Part shown: piece by piece, positions 22,701-31,537 of the stretch | Position numbering within the stretch: position 1 is the first letter of the stretch | Layout of the letters: each line of letters starts with the position of its first letter | NCBI GenBank assembly: GCA_002077045.2 | Contig: KZ111200.1 | Span: forward strand, 1 to 64,000 | Reading direction: 5' to 3' | DNA from: Rachicladosporium sp. CCFEE 5018 | Taxonomy: Eukaryota > Ascomycota > Dothideomycetes > Cladosporiales > Cladosporiaceae | Length of the DNA stretch: 64,000 nt | Made by a program: the position numbers and the translations under genes | The notes under the pieces: generated by a model | What the model saw: the letters and a program-made list of their open reading frames with translations, nothing else | What the model was told of the DNA's origin: nothing | Databases searched by the model: none

Positions 22701-23747
22701 GATGTGCCTTGAACATTGGCTGAGTATCGGGGAAGGAACTGAGTCTTCAGGACACTGGGAGGATGTTGCGGAGGATCACCAGGATGCATGCATTGGCACC
22801 TGGCAATGTTTGGGGCAGCATGTTGCATGTTTGAGAAACGGGTATCATACCAGGAATTACAAGGGCGTCATGCAGTACCTTAAGCCTAAAACCCAAGATA
22901 CGCACCGCACGGGACTAGGTAGGCACGTGAAGTCGCATGACGAAAGATCTGGCCGCTATGAGCTCTAGCGTTCGTAGCTGGCAGAGGCTAGTTCCAGAAA
23001 CGGTAATCGCGCAACTGCATTGCCGAACCGGAGAGACAGTGCTGTGCGGTGCGGGCGTTCAGAAAAGACACTACGAAGATAGTAGCCCTTTCTAGATACT
23101 GAGTACCTTCGTCCCGCTGGTCGTCCTCTGCCGCCTTCCAACATACTCTATCTCCCGATTGAGGTAATCTGGCTGCCTCAAACGTCACGGAGATGTACGA
23201 CCCGGTGATGCGCCTCCCCACATTTCTCATCTCGAATCAAACCTGCATGTCATGGACGTACTAGCGCTTCAAGGCGCGACGAGAGGCACGACGGGGAAGA
23301 TCTGCAGGTCGACGGGCCTGGTCACTGTGCCTGGGTTCATAATATGCAAAAATCTGAGCTCGCGTTCCCCGCACGTGCGTGCTCGCTTCTGTTAACGACG
23401 CCCGTTAGACTTGATTCACTGATGGGCGAGGTAGATCTTGCATTTGGCTTCCCCGCATGCTGTATGCCGTAACGCATCTCTCCGCCTGCCGCATCCGTAG
23501 GTTCGTTGCCTGCAGCATTGTGATAAAATGGAGTCGAGAACCGCTCCTGATATAGCGCCGAACGCCCAATTGTCGGGCCGGCGAGCAGATCCATACCGCC
23601 GAGTTCATTATTTCACCTTTGTCGTTCCTTTCCCTTTTCTGTGCTAGTAATCTAACGATCGCGCAACACTCGAACACGTTGAAGTGCATCCTCACGCGAA
23701 TGACCGCGAGCCATGAGAGCGTCAAATAACCTTTGAACAGACGATGG
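22701..23747. other. No gene recognised
   Basis: No supported reading frame. The reverse-strand frame at 22988-23230 and the plus frame at 22702-22968 are short and lack a domain. Confidence 0.35.
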
Positions 23748-24218
23748 CTAGACTGGTGCTGACGACGTCGATTGCTCCGGCTCGCTGTCGCCCTCGTCCC
23801 CGCTTTCAACGTCTTCGTCGTCCTCGTCGTCCTCGTCGTCTCCATCGTCTTCGTCGTTCTCAGCCTCTTCCTCATCAACGTAGCCAGTATCCTTGTCGTT
23901 TCCCTGACTGGGTTCCGCGCTCTGCTCGCCACGATTTCCTGTCGCAGATCGAGTCGCAGATGACGACGGTACAACGTTTGGTTCCGGCCAGACTTGTCTG
24001 CTTTCCACAAAGAGCGAGGGAATTCCTTCCTTGGTGATCAAGCAGGCTACTTCACCTTTTGGTGGTTGCGCCCCTCGCGTATCGTGCTCGAATATCAGTG
24101 GATCCAGTTCCTGGTAAAAGGCGGGCTTCATAGCGTAGCCCATCCTGGCAAGATGCAAAAGTACATGCCGAACAACCCGGGGACTGTAGCAGTAAGGTGC
24201 GACGTGGTGCCCAGGACC
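23748..24218 (-). CDS. Orphan protein with acidic C-terminal tail
   Basis: The reverse frame reads GHHVAPYCYSPRVVRHVL, GYAMKPAFYQELDPLIFEHD and EVACLITKEGIPSLFV, then a Ser/Thr-rich linker and a long Asp/Glu tract (EEEAENDEDDGDDEDDEDD) encoded by a GAC/GAG-rich repeat near 23800-23880. The beginning is unclear: a stop lies just above 24218, so an upstream exon is likely. I recognise no family. The acidic tail is the kind seen in chromatin-associated or chaperone-like proteins, but that alone proves nothing. Confidence 0.35.
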   Translation of the reverse strand, partial: GPGHHVAPYCYSPRVVRHVLLHLARMGYAMKPAFYQELDPLIFEHDTRGAQPPKGEVACLITKEGIPSLFVESRQVWPEPNVVPSSSATRSATGNRGEQSAEPSQGNDKDTGYVDEEEAENDEDDGDDEDDEDDEDVESGDEGDSEPEQSTSSAPV

Positions 24219-24547
24219 TCAGATGTATAGACAAGGCGATCTCCGCTACAATCACACTACACAGTCCTGCGCCGCCACCGTTCTTCGCAGCATCGCAATC
24301 TTCCGCTGAGTTCTGTACGGGACGTTACCCCATGTGCAGCACGTCACGAGCGGATTGTTCGCGTAGCCGAAGGTTTCACGGACTGTCTGAAGGGTCTTGC
24401 AGCCTCAGCAGGTCCTTTGTTCGCAATGATGAACTCGATCGTGACCAGTGTGGAAGGCGTTGGTACCCGGTTTCCGCCATGGGACGATCAGATCAAGTCG
24501 TACGTCGGATAGAATTCTTGGAGTATTCCCTTGATCTCGATCGCCAT

Positions 24548-25185
24548 TCAGGCGCAATCTTTGGCGTGGTACCTCCATTCATCTTCCCAGTCCGAGCTTG
24601 AGGGCCCTCCTGTGATCTGCTGCAGCGACCCTAGGCCTTCGATGAATGGACGGAAGGTCTCGCAGCAGATCTCCATCATGTATTGCTCGTACATGTCCTG
24701 AAGACTGTCCTTACTCTAAGATGCTGAGACATCTGTTAGGCGGACTGTGACGCGCTACACGGGTAGTACGTACAAGAGCGCCAAGCAACATTCATGGCTT
24801 GGAAGAGCATCCGGTGGGCCGCGCTTCTATGCTTGTCATCGAGTCGTACAGTGGCAGCGAGTACTTCCTCATCAACGGGGGCAGGCAAGTAGCCATCTGG
24901 AATTTTTTCTGCCATTCATTAGTTAGCCACACAGGGAAGTAAACTACGATGCAACTCACCACGTTCTTCTCCGTAGCCGGGGCTCACGATCTCGTACAGA
25001 AAGAATGCAGCAATTAGGTCCCTAGTCGCGTGTTCGAGAGTAAATTCCCCATCCCGGTACACGCGCTCCAGACCTTGCTTCCAGTCCGGTCCCCAAAGGC
25101 ACTTGTACAAGCTGATAAGCGAAGGAGTCTGAGCGATCCCTGTCGGTAGCGGGAGGCTCTGCCACCTCGCCATGTCGCTGTCCAT
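24548..25185 (-). pseudogene. Tandem-family gene A, damaged copy
   Basis: The start is at MDSDMARW (ATG 25185), followed by SLISLYKCLWGPDWKQGLERVY and ATRDLIAAFFLYEIVSP. A 51-nt intron (24909-24959, GTGAGT...GCTAAC...CAG) leads to IPDGYLPAPVDEEVL. Where the neighbour has a donor (GTGAGC) this copy has AATGTT, so splicing there is doubtful. The third exon starts at 24697 (DMYEQYMMEICCETFRPF) and meets TGA at 24548-24550 while homology to gene B continues beyond it (MAIEIKGIL). It lies 34 bp downstream of the end of gene B in the same orientation, a head-to-tail duplicate. Function and family unknown. Confidence 0.55.
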
Positions 25186-25219
25186 GAAGCCCAGTGAGGA
25201 CATCAGCGAAAGAACTGCG

Positions 25220-26251
25220 TCACAGACGCCCCTTTGTAGCATCCGCTTCCAAGCAGGGATTCTGTCTTTTCAGAGTCTGACGCGATAGCACCAATATCTT
25301 CACCTTCGATGTACGGACCCGGAGATAAGCCTGCACGCGGGGGTCCGAAGTCATTCTCGAAGTTACGCTGGTCTTTTCTCGTTCATATCCAAACAAGCTA
25401 GCGGAGGGGATGTCTCTACTTCGAGAGCTCGGGAGTGGTGGGAGCAGCGTTGTTCTGCACGCCTCTCGATGCTGTATGGATCGCACTTTGCGCTCTTCCT
25501 GACGGGGCAAACGTGGTTGGAGGGTCTCGCTGTTTCCGACCAAGTCATGATCGGAGCCATTCTCCATTAGTAGTCTCTTGGTCTCGATCGCCGCCTCTAC
25601 ACAGGGCTCAAGTTTCTTGCCGCACTCCGAGCGCCAGTCTGGCCGTGCCGTCTCGCAAAATTCGTCTATCCGTTCATTTTGTTCTTGCAGAACCCTTACG
25701 TATGGATCGAAGGTGGCACAGCAAGCCTCGATGATTGGGGCCTCGTAAGACTCATCCCGATTTCCGCGTCGCTCCGACGACCCACTGCAGCAGTCATCTA
25801 GTGTACTGTTCAGCGACAGTCAATAACCTGCAGATTACAGTGCTCACCATCGCTTCGTGAAGGACCATCCGCTGTTGAGAGCAGGCCCCGGACCGCAATC
25901 TCGCGCCCATCCTCCGACTGCACGCCCTGATGAGACCTCGGTACTCTTGCGGTAGGCAATCCGTCGAATTCACGAACACTATCGCCGACTTTTAAGTTAG
26001 CTGTGATCGCGAGCTTCGCGATAGATGTGCATACTTATTGGTCTGATGATCTCGGCTAGGAAGAAGGTGGCAAGGAATTGTTCGGTAGCATCATCGACAG
26101 ACAACCATCTCCTCCGATACGTGCGGTACAGTCCCTCGTACCAGTGATGACCCCAAAGACAGGTATAGAGTCTGACAAGTGCAGGGGTCGTGGCCTTCTC
26201 TATCAGAGGAAGGGCGGAGGCCCGTTTGAGCTCCTTCAATTCTGTCGCCAT
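25220..26251 (-). CDS. Tandem-family gene B, intact-looking copy
   Basis: Starts at MATELKEL (ATG 26251). Exon 1 reads ALVRLYTCLWGHHWYEGLYR and ATFFLAEIIRP. A 56-nt intron (25979-26034, GTATGC...GCTAAC...TAG) leads to NSTDCLPQEYRGLIRAC and RMVLHEAM. A donor at 25847 (GTGAGC) then leads, after an intron whose acceptor I place near 25772, to YEAPIIEACCATFDPYVRVL and an open frame to a stop at 25220. The C-terminal 100 residues are basic and rich in Ser/Arg. About 300 residues overall. No domain recognised. The WG..W..GL core and ECC/ACC..TF.P motif are shared with gene A and probably define the family. Confidence 0.55.
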
Positions 26252-26751
26252 GCACGTATAGCACGCTGGCTCACTCCGTTGATGGTAGCGACCTCGCTTA
26301 CACGGCGGTGCTCGGTGGAGAGAACAACACAATCAAGATACAATGCCTAATGCAGTCTTATGGGCAAGGTAGAGGTCACTGTAACCAAATTTACTATGAG
26401 AAGTCCACCTTCCCCGTAGCCAACTTCTACAAAAGCGCCGCAGCAATCTGCAAAGAGTGGTATGCAGCAGTGCAGTTTTGCGGGACGTGTGCGAGGAGGA
26501 AGTCGGGCGAAAAGCTGAGAAATTGGAAATCCGATGCAGGAACAAGATCAGAGTGATGTCCGCGCGGTGCAAAGCAGCAGATTGTAGAAGAACAAGGCCA
26601 GGTGGTACAACAGGATAAACATGAGGAAGAGGTGTGTAGGGGAAACTTTGAGGTTTGTGAGTCATGTTGTTTGGGAAGATTTGAATAGACGATCTGACAC
26701 AAGATCGAAGCTATATTCTATGCTACTGAATGCAGACACACACATCACCGA
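26252..26751. other. Intergenic, no gene recognised
   Basis: It lies between two reverse-strand genes and should hold the promoter of gene B and the 3' region of the GH62 gene. Reverse frames at 26333-26702 are Ser/Pro-rich and unsupported. Confidence 0.4.
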
Positions 26752-26970
26752 CTAGTTCTTCGTAACAGTCACAGTCTTAGTCGACTTCTCAGTCGTAGTC
26801 TTGGTCTTGGTCGTGGTCTTGGTCTTGGTGATCTTTTCAGTAGTAGTCTTCATCTCCGTTGACTTCTCAGTCGTAGTCTTAGTCATAGTAACAGTGCTAG
26901 TCTTGCCGGTTGGACAAGTTGCCGCCGAGGCCGATGAAGTAACGGTCACAGTCGAGGCAGTGGCAGATGC
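26752..26970 (-). repeat. Low-complexity Thr/Lys-rich coding repeat
   Basis: The 3' end of the GH62 gene is built from short imperfect repeats of an AC-rich unit (reverse strand) encoding TTTEKS, TKTKTTT and similar words. The repeat is confined to the tail and does not enter the catalytic domain. Confidence 0.7.
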
Positions 26971-28172
26971 GCAGGTCGTTGGCGCCGCGGTGACAGAAGC
27001 CGAGGATGACGTGGTAATCGTGCTGGTAGCGAATGTCGTGCTGCTAGTCATGCTGCTGCTTGCACTGCTACTATTGCCGCCACCGGTCTGCATAGGAGAT
27101 GGATTGACAAGCGTCAATAATGCCGGCCGCCATGGCAAGTCGTTGTAACCAACGTTCGAAGGACCACGACCTTGAATTAAAAACTCCAAATTGCAAGGAT
27201 CGATCTCGAATGTCTGGTCGTCGGTACTGCGGATGAGATCGCCATGACTAATTTCGGCAGACCATGTGATAGCTGTATTGGACTTGCCCGCAAATGGATT
27301 GCTCTCAAGGCCGGACAACTCGGTGAATTTGCCGCCAAGGTTGGTGGCGGTGAAGGAGCGAAAGTAACGGCCTACAGTACCCTCGCACTCGACCATCATA
27401 AGCCATTTAGTCTGACCTTTCAGCTTATAGACTTGCACCGCTTCGAACAGGTTGGCTGTCGTGTCATTAAGGATGGTCTCAAAGGTCGTGCCAAAGTTGC
27501 CGGGGAAATTGCCAAGAGGCATGCTTGCGCGGTAAATCTGGCCATTGTCGCCAGCGAAGAAAAGCCACATATTTGTATCGTCCGCGATCACCGTCTGGTC
27601 GATGGGGCCGTATGGTGCACCAGTCGCGCCACCGTCGTAAAGTGCTTGCTCTGGACCCCAACTGTTCGGAGTTTGTCAGCGTATGCGCACGGACTGACAA
27701 GCAGAGTTACTGCTCACCCTTCAGCATTTGTAGGATCGGTGGATGTCCTATAGCTGAACGAATGTCCCCCCCACTGGTATGCCATGACCCAGATATTTGC
27801 GGGTGCGTGGTAGAAGAGCGTCGGCGCGACTGTCGGGCTCTTCATGCCATTCTGGCTGGCTGTGGCCATATCGGCCCAGTTGGTGAAGAGACCAAAGTTC
27901 ATGGACCCGTAGGAGCCATTGTTGACATTGGAGCCGTATCTGGGAGTGCTATCAGTATTTTCCCTCCCAGATTCGGCGGGTTCGACTTACACCAAGTGCT
28001 GGCCCTTGTATGGCACATGAGTGAAGTCCTTCAACGACGTCCAGTTGTGCATTGGCTGTGCGAGAGGGCCATCTGGACTTGCAGCCCACTGTGGTTTGGC
28101 AGGAAGGTCGCAATACTGAGCGCTGACCGCAATTGCGGTGGCAAGCAAGCTGAGCGAATTCTTGAGCAACAT
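26752..28172 (-). CDS. Secreted GH62 alpha-L-arabinofuranosidase with Thr-rich tail
   Basis: Starts at ATG 28172 with a signal peptide (LLATAIAVSAQ, cleavage near residue 19). Exons 28172-27991, 27939-27718 and 27661-26752 joined across introns of 51 and 56 nt give 437 residues. GH62 hallmarks are clear: LKDFTHVPYKG (D49, candidate catalytic base), GLFTNWADM, IWVMAYQWGG, DDTNMWLFFAGDNGQIYRAS, LFEAVQVYKL (candidate catalytic Glu), GRYFRSFTA, ISHGDLIR and a terminal YNDLPWRPALLTL. The enzyme removes arabinose side chains from arabinoxylan outside the cell. After the domain comes a Ser/Thr-rich linker and a tail of TTTEKS/TKTKTTT repeats instead of a carbohydrate-binding module; it ends in TVTVTKN with no GPI signal. 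Family assignment is secure; the tail is unusual. Confidence 0.93.
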
Positions 28173-29238
28173 GATCGGAGTCTTGCAGTCAACTCCCAAC
28201 GGCTGGCTGTGTCGAGCTAAGAGGTGCTTGCTGGGTGAAGAGAAGAGTAAAGCGGGGCACAGGACTTTCAATATATATAAGTAGCCATTGAAAGCATCGG
28301 ACAGAATTCTTCCATATTAATCGAGTCCTCCGGCCAGACTGTTCATCATGAGGTGCATGCGGCATTATAGGCTGCACAACTGATCGTTCCTACTGGTGCC
28401 ATAACAACCAAGTGGCGACAAGCAATTGGCGACAAGCTTCGAGGCTCTTCTCGAGTCCAGGCTTGTGCCCGGCGAACAGGCCTGTACTGCTTCGAATCAA
28501 GCACATACCTCGCCGTTAGGCTAATTCCAAGAGAGGAAGCTCATCATCGCCGGGTGGAGTGCAGCGCGGCTTATACCTTACCGGTCGCAGTGGTCACGTC
28601 ACTCGTACCTGAGGCGGCTAAATCAACTGATGCATGCGTTCATGCAGACACGGTACTAGCTTGAGTGGAAAAGATGGAGAAAGTCTAGGTAAATGCTTAA
28701 GCCTCCTGCGCTTTGACCTTTCGTGGAAGTGTGGGGAATGAGGATGACTTTTCCTGGTCCAATCGCTGGGCTTAGACACGTAGTCACTGAAACCTCACTA
28801 CTATGCCGCGCTCCTATCGACAGGCCTAAAACCCCGGCCCCACGCCCACTAAGCCGAGGATGCCCCGGGCTCTTGTGTACCCGCTTTGATCTGCAGAGGG
28901 AAATCCGGGGCCCATGCCAAGACCTGCTGTGACCTGCATTGTGATTCCCACTTTAAATCCCAAACTAGCAGCGGCGCTCCCCTGGACGCTCAACACACTT
29001 TCTGTGTAGCAACTCTGACCAAGGAGGTATGGAACACATCTGTCTCTTTGGAATCTCCACATCTGCTGTTATACTACTACTGCCATTGTGTGTGCTGCCC
29101 TTGCAGCCTGTGTGCTGCCAAAGTTGGACCCTGACAAATTCCGATGACCCATGCGGCGCCAAGTGTAGCCAACTTCGCCTCATGCACGTAGTGGCAGGAA
29201 CTTCCTGAACATTAATCTATTACGGTGGGACACCGAGA
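28173..29238. other. No gene recognised
   Basis: It contains the promoter side of the GH62 gene and about 1 kb up to LINE copy 3. No domain or convincing frame. Confidence 0.4.
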
Positions 29239-30931
29239 GCGACCTTCGCGAAGCAGCAGTCAGCGCCTGAGGCCAGGCGTAATGGAGACAGGAGGAGATG
29301 ACCCGGCTAGTCCGGTCATTGCGCGATTAAAGAGGTCGGCGACCCAGGTAGCGATGGACTATAGGCAGCTCCATCGAGGCAAACCAACATTTTTAAAGGA
29401 AAGGCCGAGCGCAAGAGCGGAAAAAGCGACGCAGTAGAGTCAACATCAGCCTGAGGACGGATCAGGGGCTATATGGAAAGCTGTGATGAAGACGCTAGTT
29501 GCCCTGGACGAGCGTGCAGTGAGGGCTGAAGAACGGGCAGCAAAGGCAGAACAGCAGGCTGAACAGACAAGGGCGCTCTAGTGGCAATTGCAGTACAGCT
29601 TACCAGTATGACAAGCTACCTCAGCAATGTCAAGAGTGACCTTAGGAACGTGAAGAGTGAACTACAACAAATGAAAGACAGTACAGCAGTAACAATCCGA
29701 GAACAGGTAATTGCAGCGGTACAGGAGCATTTTCTCTCCGGACAGAATACAACCAGCCCAGCCATGTCGTACGCCGACGTTGCGCGCACTCCACCAACTA
29801 GCCAGCCAAGCAATCTACGCAGTATCTCCATGAACTCTACGCCCTCTGTCATGACCGACACGTTCTACTGTACAGTAGACACCTCACGTGTGGAGGAAGC
29901 AGAGAAGGCCCAGGTAAACCCAGGCGCAATCAGAAAAGCAGTTGAGGAGGAAATGCGCACAGTTGAAGGGCAAGAGACATGGAGATGCGTTGCAGTGACA
30001 AAAGATGCAAAGAACGCGGAGCGCATACGAATAGCATGCAGGACTGAGACGGAACTTGCTAAAGTCAAGGAGGCAGCGCAGAAGACTAGCCAGTCAGGGA
30101 CACGAGTGCTGCGGGACCAGCTCTACCCGGTCAAGGTAGACAATGCTAACCGCACATCAGTTCTTACTGCAGCAGGTGAGCTCCGCCCTGGAGCAATAGA
30201 ATCACTAAGCAAGGAGAACGAGGTGAAAATCTCAAAGCTGGCCTGGCTTAGGCGGAAGGACTCGGGCAAAGCATACGGATCCATGGTTGTCTATGTCTCA
30301 AAGGGGAGTGAGGCAGTCAAACTACTACAAGCCCAGTACTTCCACGTCGCTGGAGAATCAGCGTACACCCGACCGTACGAGCCACGCAACCGCCCAGATC
30401 AGTGCTACCGATGCCAGGAGACTGGACACAAGGCATACGCATGCGAGAAGCCACAGCGATGCGCAAGATGTGCGCAGGTAGGCCACCGCCACGGCGAATG
30501 CAACGCAGAAGTCCTGAGGTGTGTACCATGTGGTGGGCCGCACGAGTCGTTTAGCAGAAACTGCCGGACTCTCTACCCTGCTGCTAATGTATAGGACACT
30601 TAAGGTGTTTCAACTAAATGTGAGAAAGCAACAAGAAGTACAGCAAAGCGTAATGAACGACAACCAACTACAGGACTTCAGCGTTATAGCACTCTCGGAA
30701 CCTCACTCATTCACAAGGGAGGATAAGGTCATGACTGTCCCACTCGGACACACCTACTGGTCAAAGATAATACCTACTGTTCAGCGAGACGAGAAATGGT
30801 GCAATACGAAGTATGCTATGGATCCGGAAAATCCTCGAAAGCGAGCAAGTCCCTATCCATTCACCGGACCTGACTGCTGCATTGATACACCTCTCAGACC
30901 GCTCAATACTAGTTGCATCGGTATACATCGA
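29239..30931 (+). mobile_element. Tad-type LINE, copy 3 (ends at assembly gap)
   Basis: A plus-strand copy beginning within ORF1 (5'-truncated relative to copy 1, first homologous bases near 29239) and running through ORF1 into about 115 codons of ORF2. It stops at the 20-N gap, so its 3' part is unknown. From 30104 to 30931 it is almost identical to copy 4 at 31047-31873 and carries one extra base near 30800. Confidence 0.85.
29240..30594 (+). pseudogene. LINE ORF1, copy 3
   Basis: Same domains as copy 1, ending in CCHC knuckles (CYRCQETGHKAYAC, CARCAQVGHRHGEC, CVPCGGPHESFSRNC). It has the amber codon shared with copy 1 at 29435-29437 and, near 29560-29580, a missing base plus TAG that copy 1 does not have. 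From about 29581 the frame is open to the stop at 30592-30594, which overlaps the ORF2 ATG at 30587. No intact ORF1 can be made. Confidence 0.75.
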
Positions 30932-30951
30932 NNNNNNNNNNNNNNNNNNNN
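30932..30951. other. Assembly gap of 20 N
   Basis: A run of 20 N between LINE copy 3 and telomeric repeats. The different length from the 100-N gap suggests a different joining step or an estimated size. Confidence 0.97.
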
Positions 30952-31046
30952 AACCCTAACCCTAACCCTAACCCTAACCCTAACCCTAACCCTAACCCTA
31001 ACCCTAACCCTAACCCTAACCCTAACCCTAACCCTAACCCTAACCC
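30952..31046 (+). repeat. Internal telomere array, (CCCTAA)n, about 16 units
   Basis: Ninety-five bases of perfect CCCTAA repeat with no variant unit. Read left to right the C-rich strand is on top, the orientation of a left chromosome end whose chromosome extends to the right. It abuts LINE copy 4 without spacer: the last repeat runs into GAGTGCTGCGGG of ORF1, with at most one or two shared bases. Confidence 0.97.
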
Positions 31047-31537
31047 GAGTGCTGCGGGACCAGCTCTACCCGGTCAAGGTAGACAACGCTAACCGCACAT
31101 CAGTTCTTACTGCAGCAGGTGAGCTCCGCCCTGGAGCAATAGAATCACTAAGCAAGGAGAACGAGGTGAAAATCTCAAAGCTGGCCTGGCTTAGGCGGAA
31201 GGACTCGGGCAAGGCATACGGATCCATGGTTGTCTATGTCTCAAAGGGGAGTGAGGCAGTCAAACTACTACAAGCCCAGTACTTCCACGTCGCTGGAGAA
31301 TCAGCGTACACCCGACCGTACGAGCCACGCAACCGCCCAGATCAGTGCTACCGATGCCAGGAGATTGGACACAAGGCATACGCATGCGAGAAGCCACAGC
31401 GATGCGCAAGATGTGCGCAGGTAGGCCACCGCCACGGCGAATGCAACGCAGAAGTCCTGAGGTGTGTACCATGTGGTGGGCCGCACGAGTCGTTTCGCAG
31501 AAACTGCCGGACTCTCTACCCTGCTGCTAATGTATAG
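31047..31537 (+). pseudogene. LINE ORF1 C-terminal part, copy 4
   Basis: It begins without a start codon at the telomere junction and contains the last part of the central domain and the three zinc knuckles (CYRCQEIGHKAYAC, CARCAQVGHRHGEC, CVPCGGPHESF). The stop TAG at 31535-31537 overlaps the ORF2 ATG at 31530 in the string ATGTATAG. Confidence 0.85.

Noticed and set aside
23405..24010. Arg/Thr-rich reverse frame of 201 codons
   Set aside because: Alternative frame of the acidic repeat region; the acidic frame has better continuity with upstream sequence.
26801..27148. Val-rich hydrophobic plus frame
   Set aside because: Antisense of the Thr-rich tail of the GH62 gene.
30952..31046. CRISPR-like or minisatellite interpretation of the regular repeat
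   Set aside because: Six-base telomere units without spacers; no spacer-repeat alternation.
30521..31537. A 338-codon frame spanning the gap and telomere repeat
   Set aside because: It reads through N and through CCCTAA in frame by chance; not a protein.
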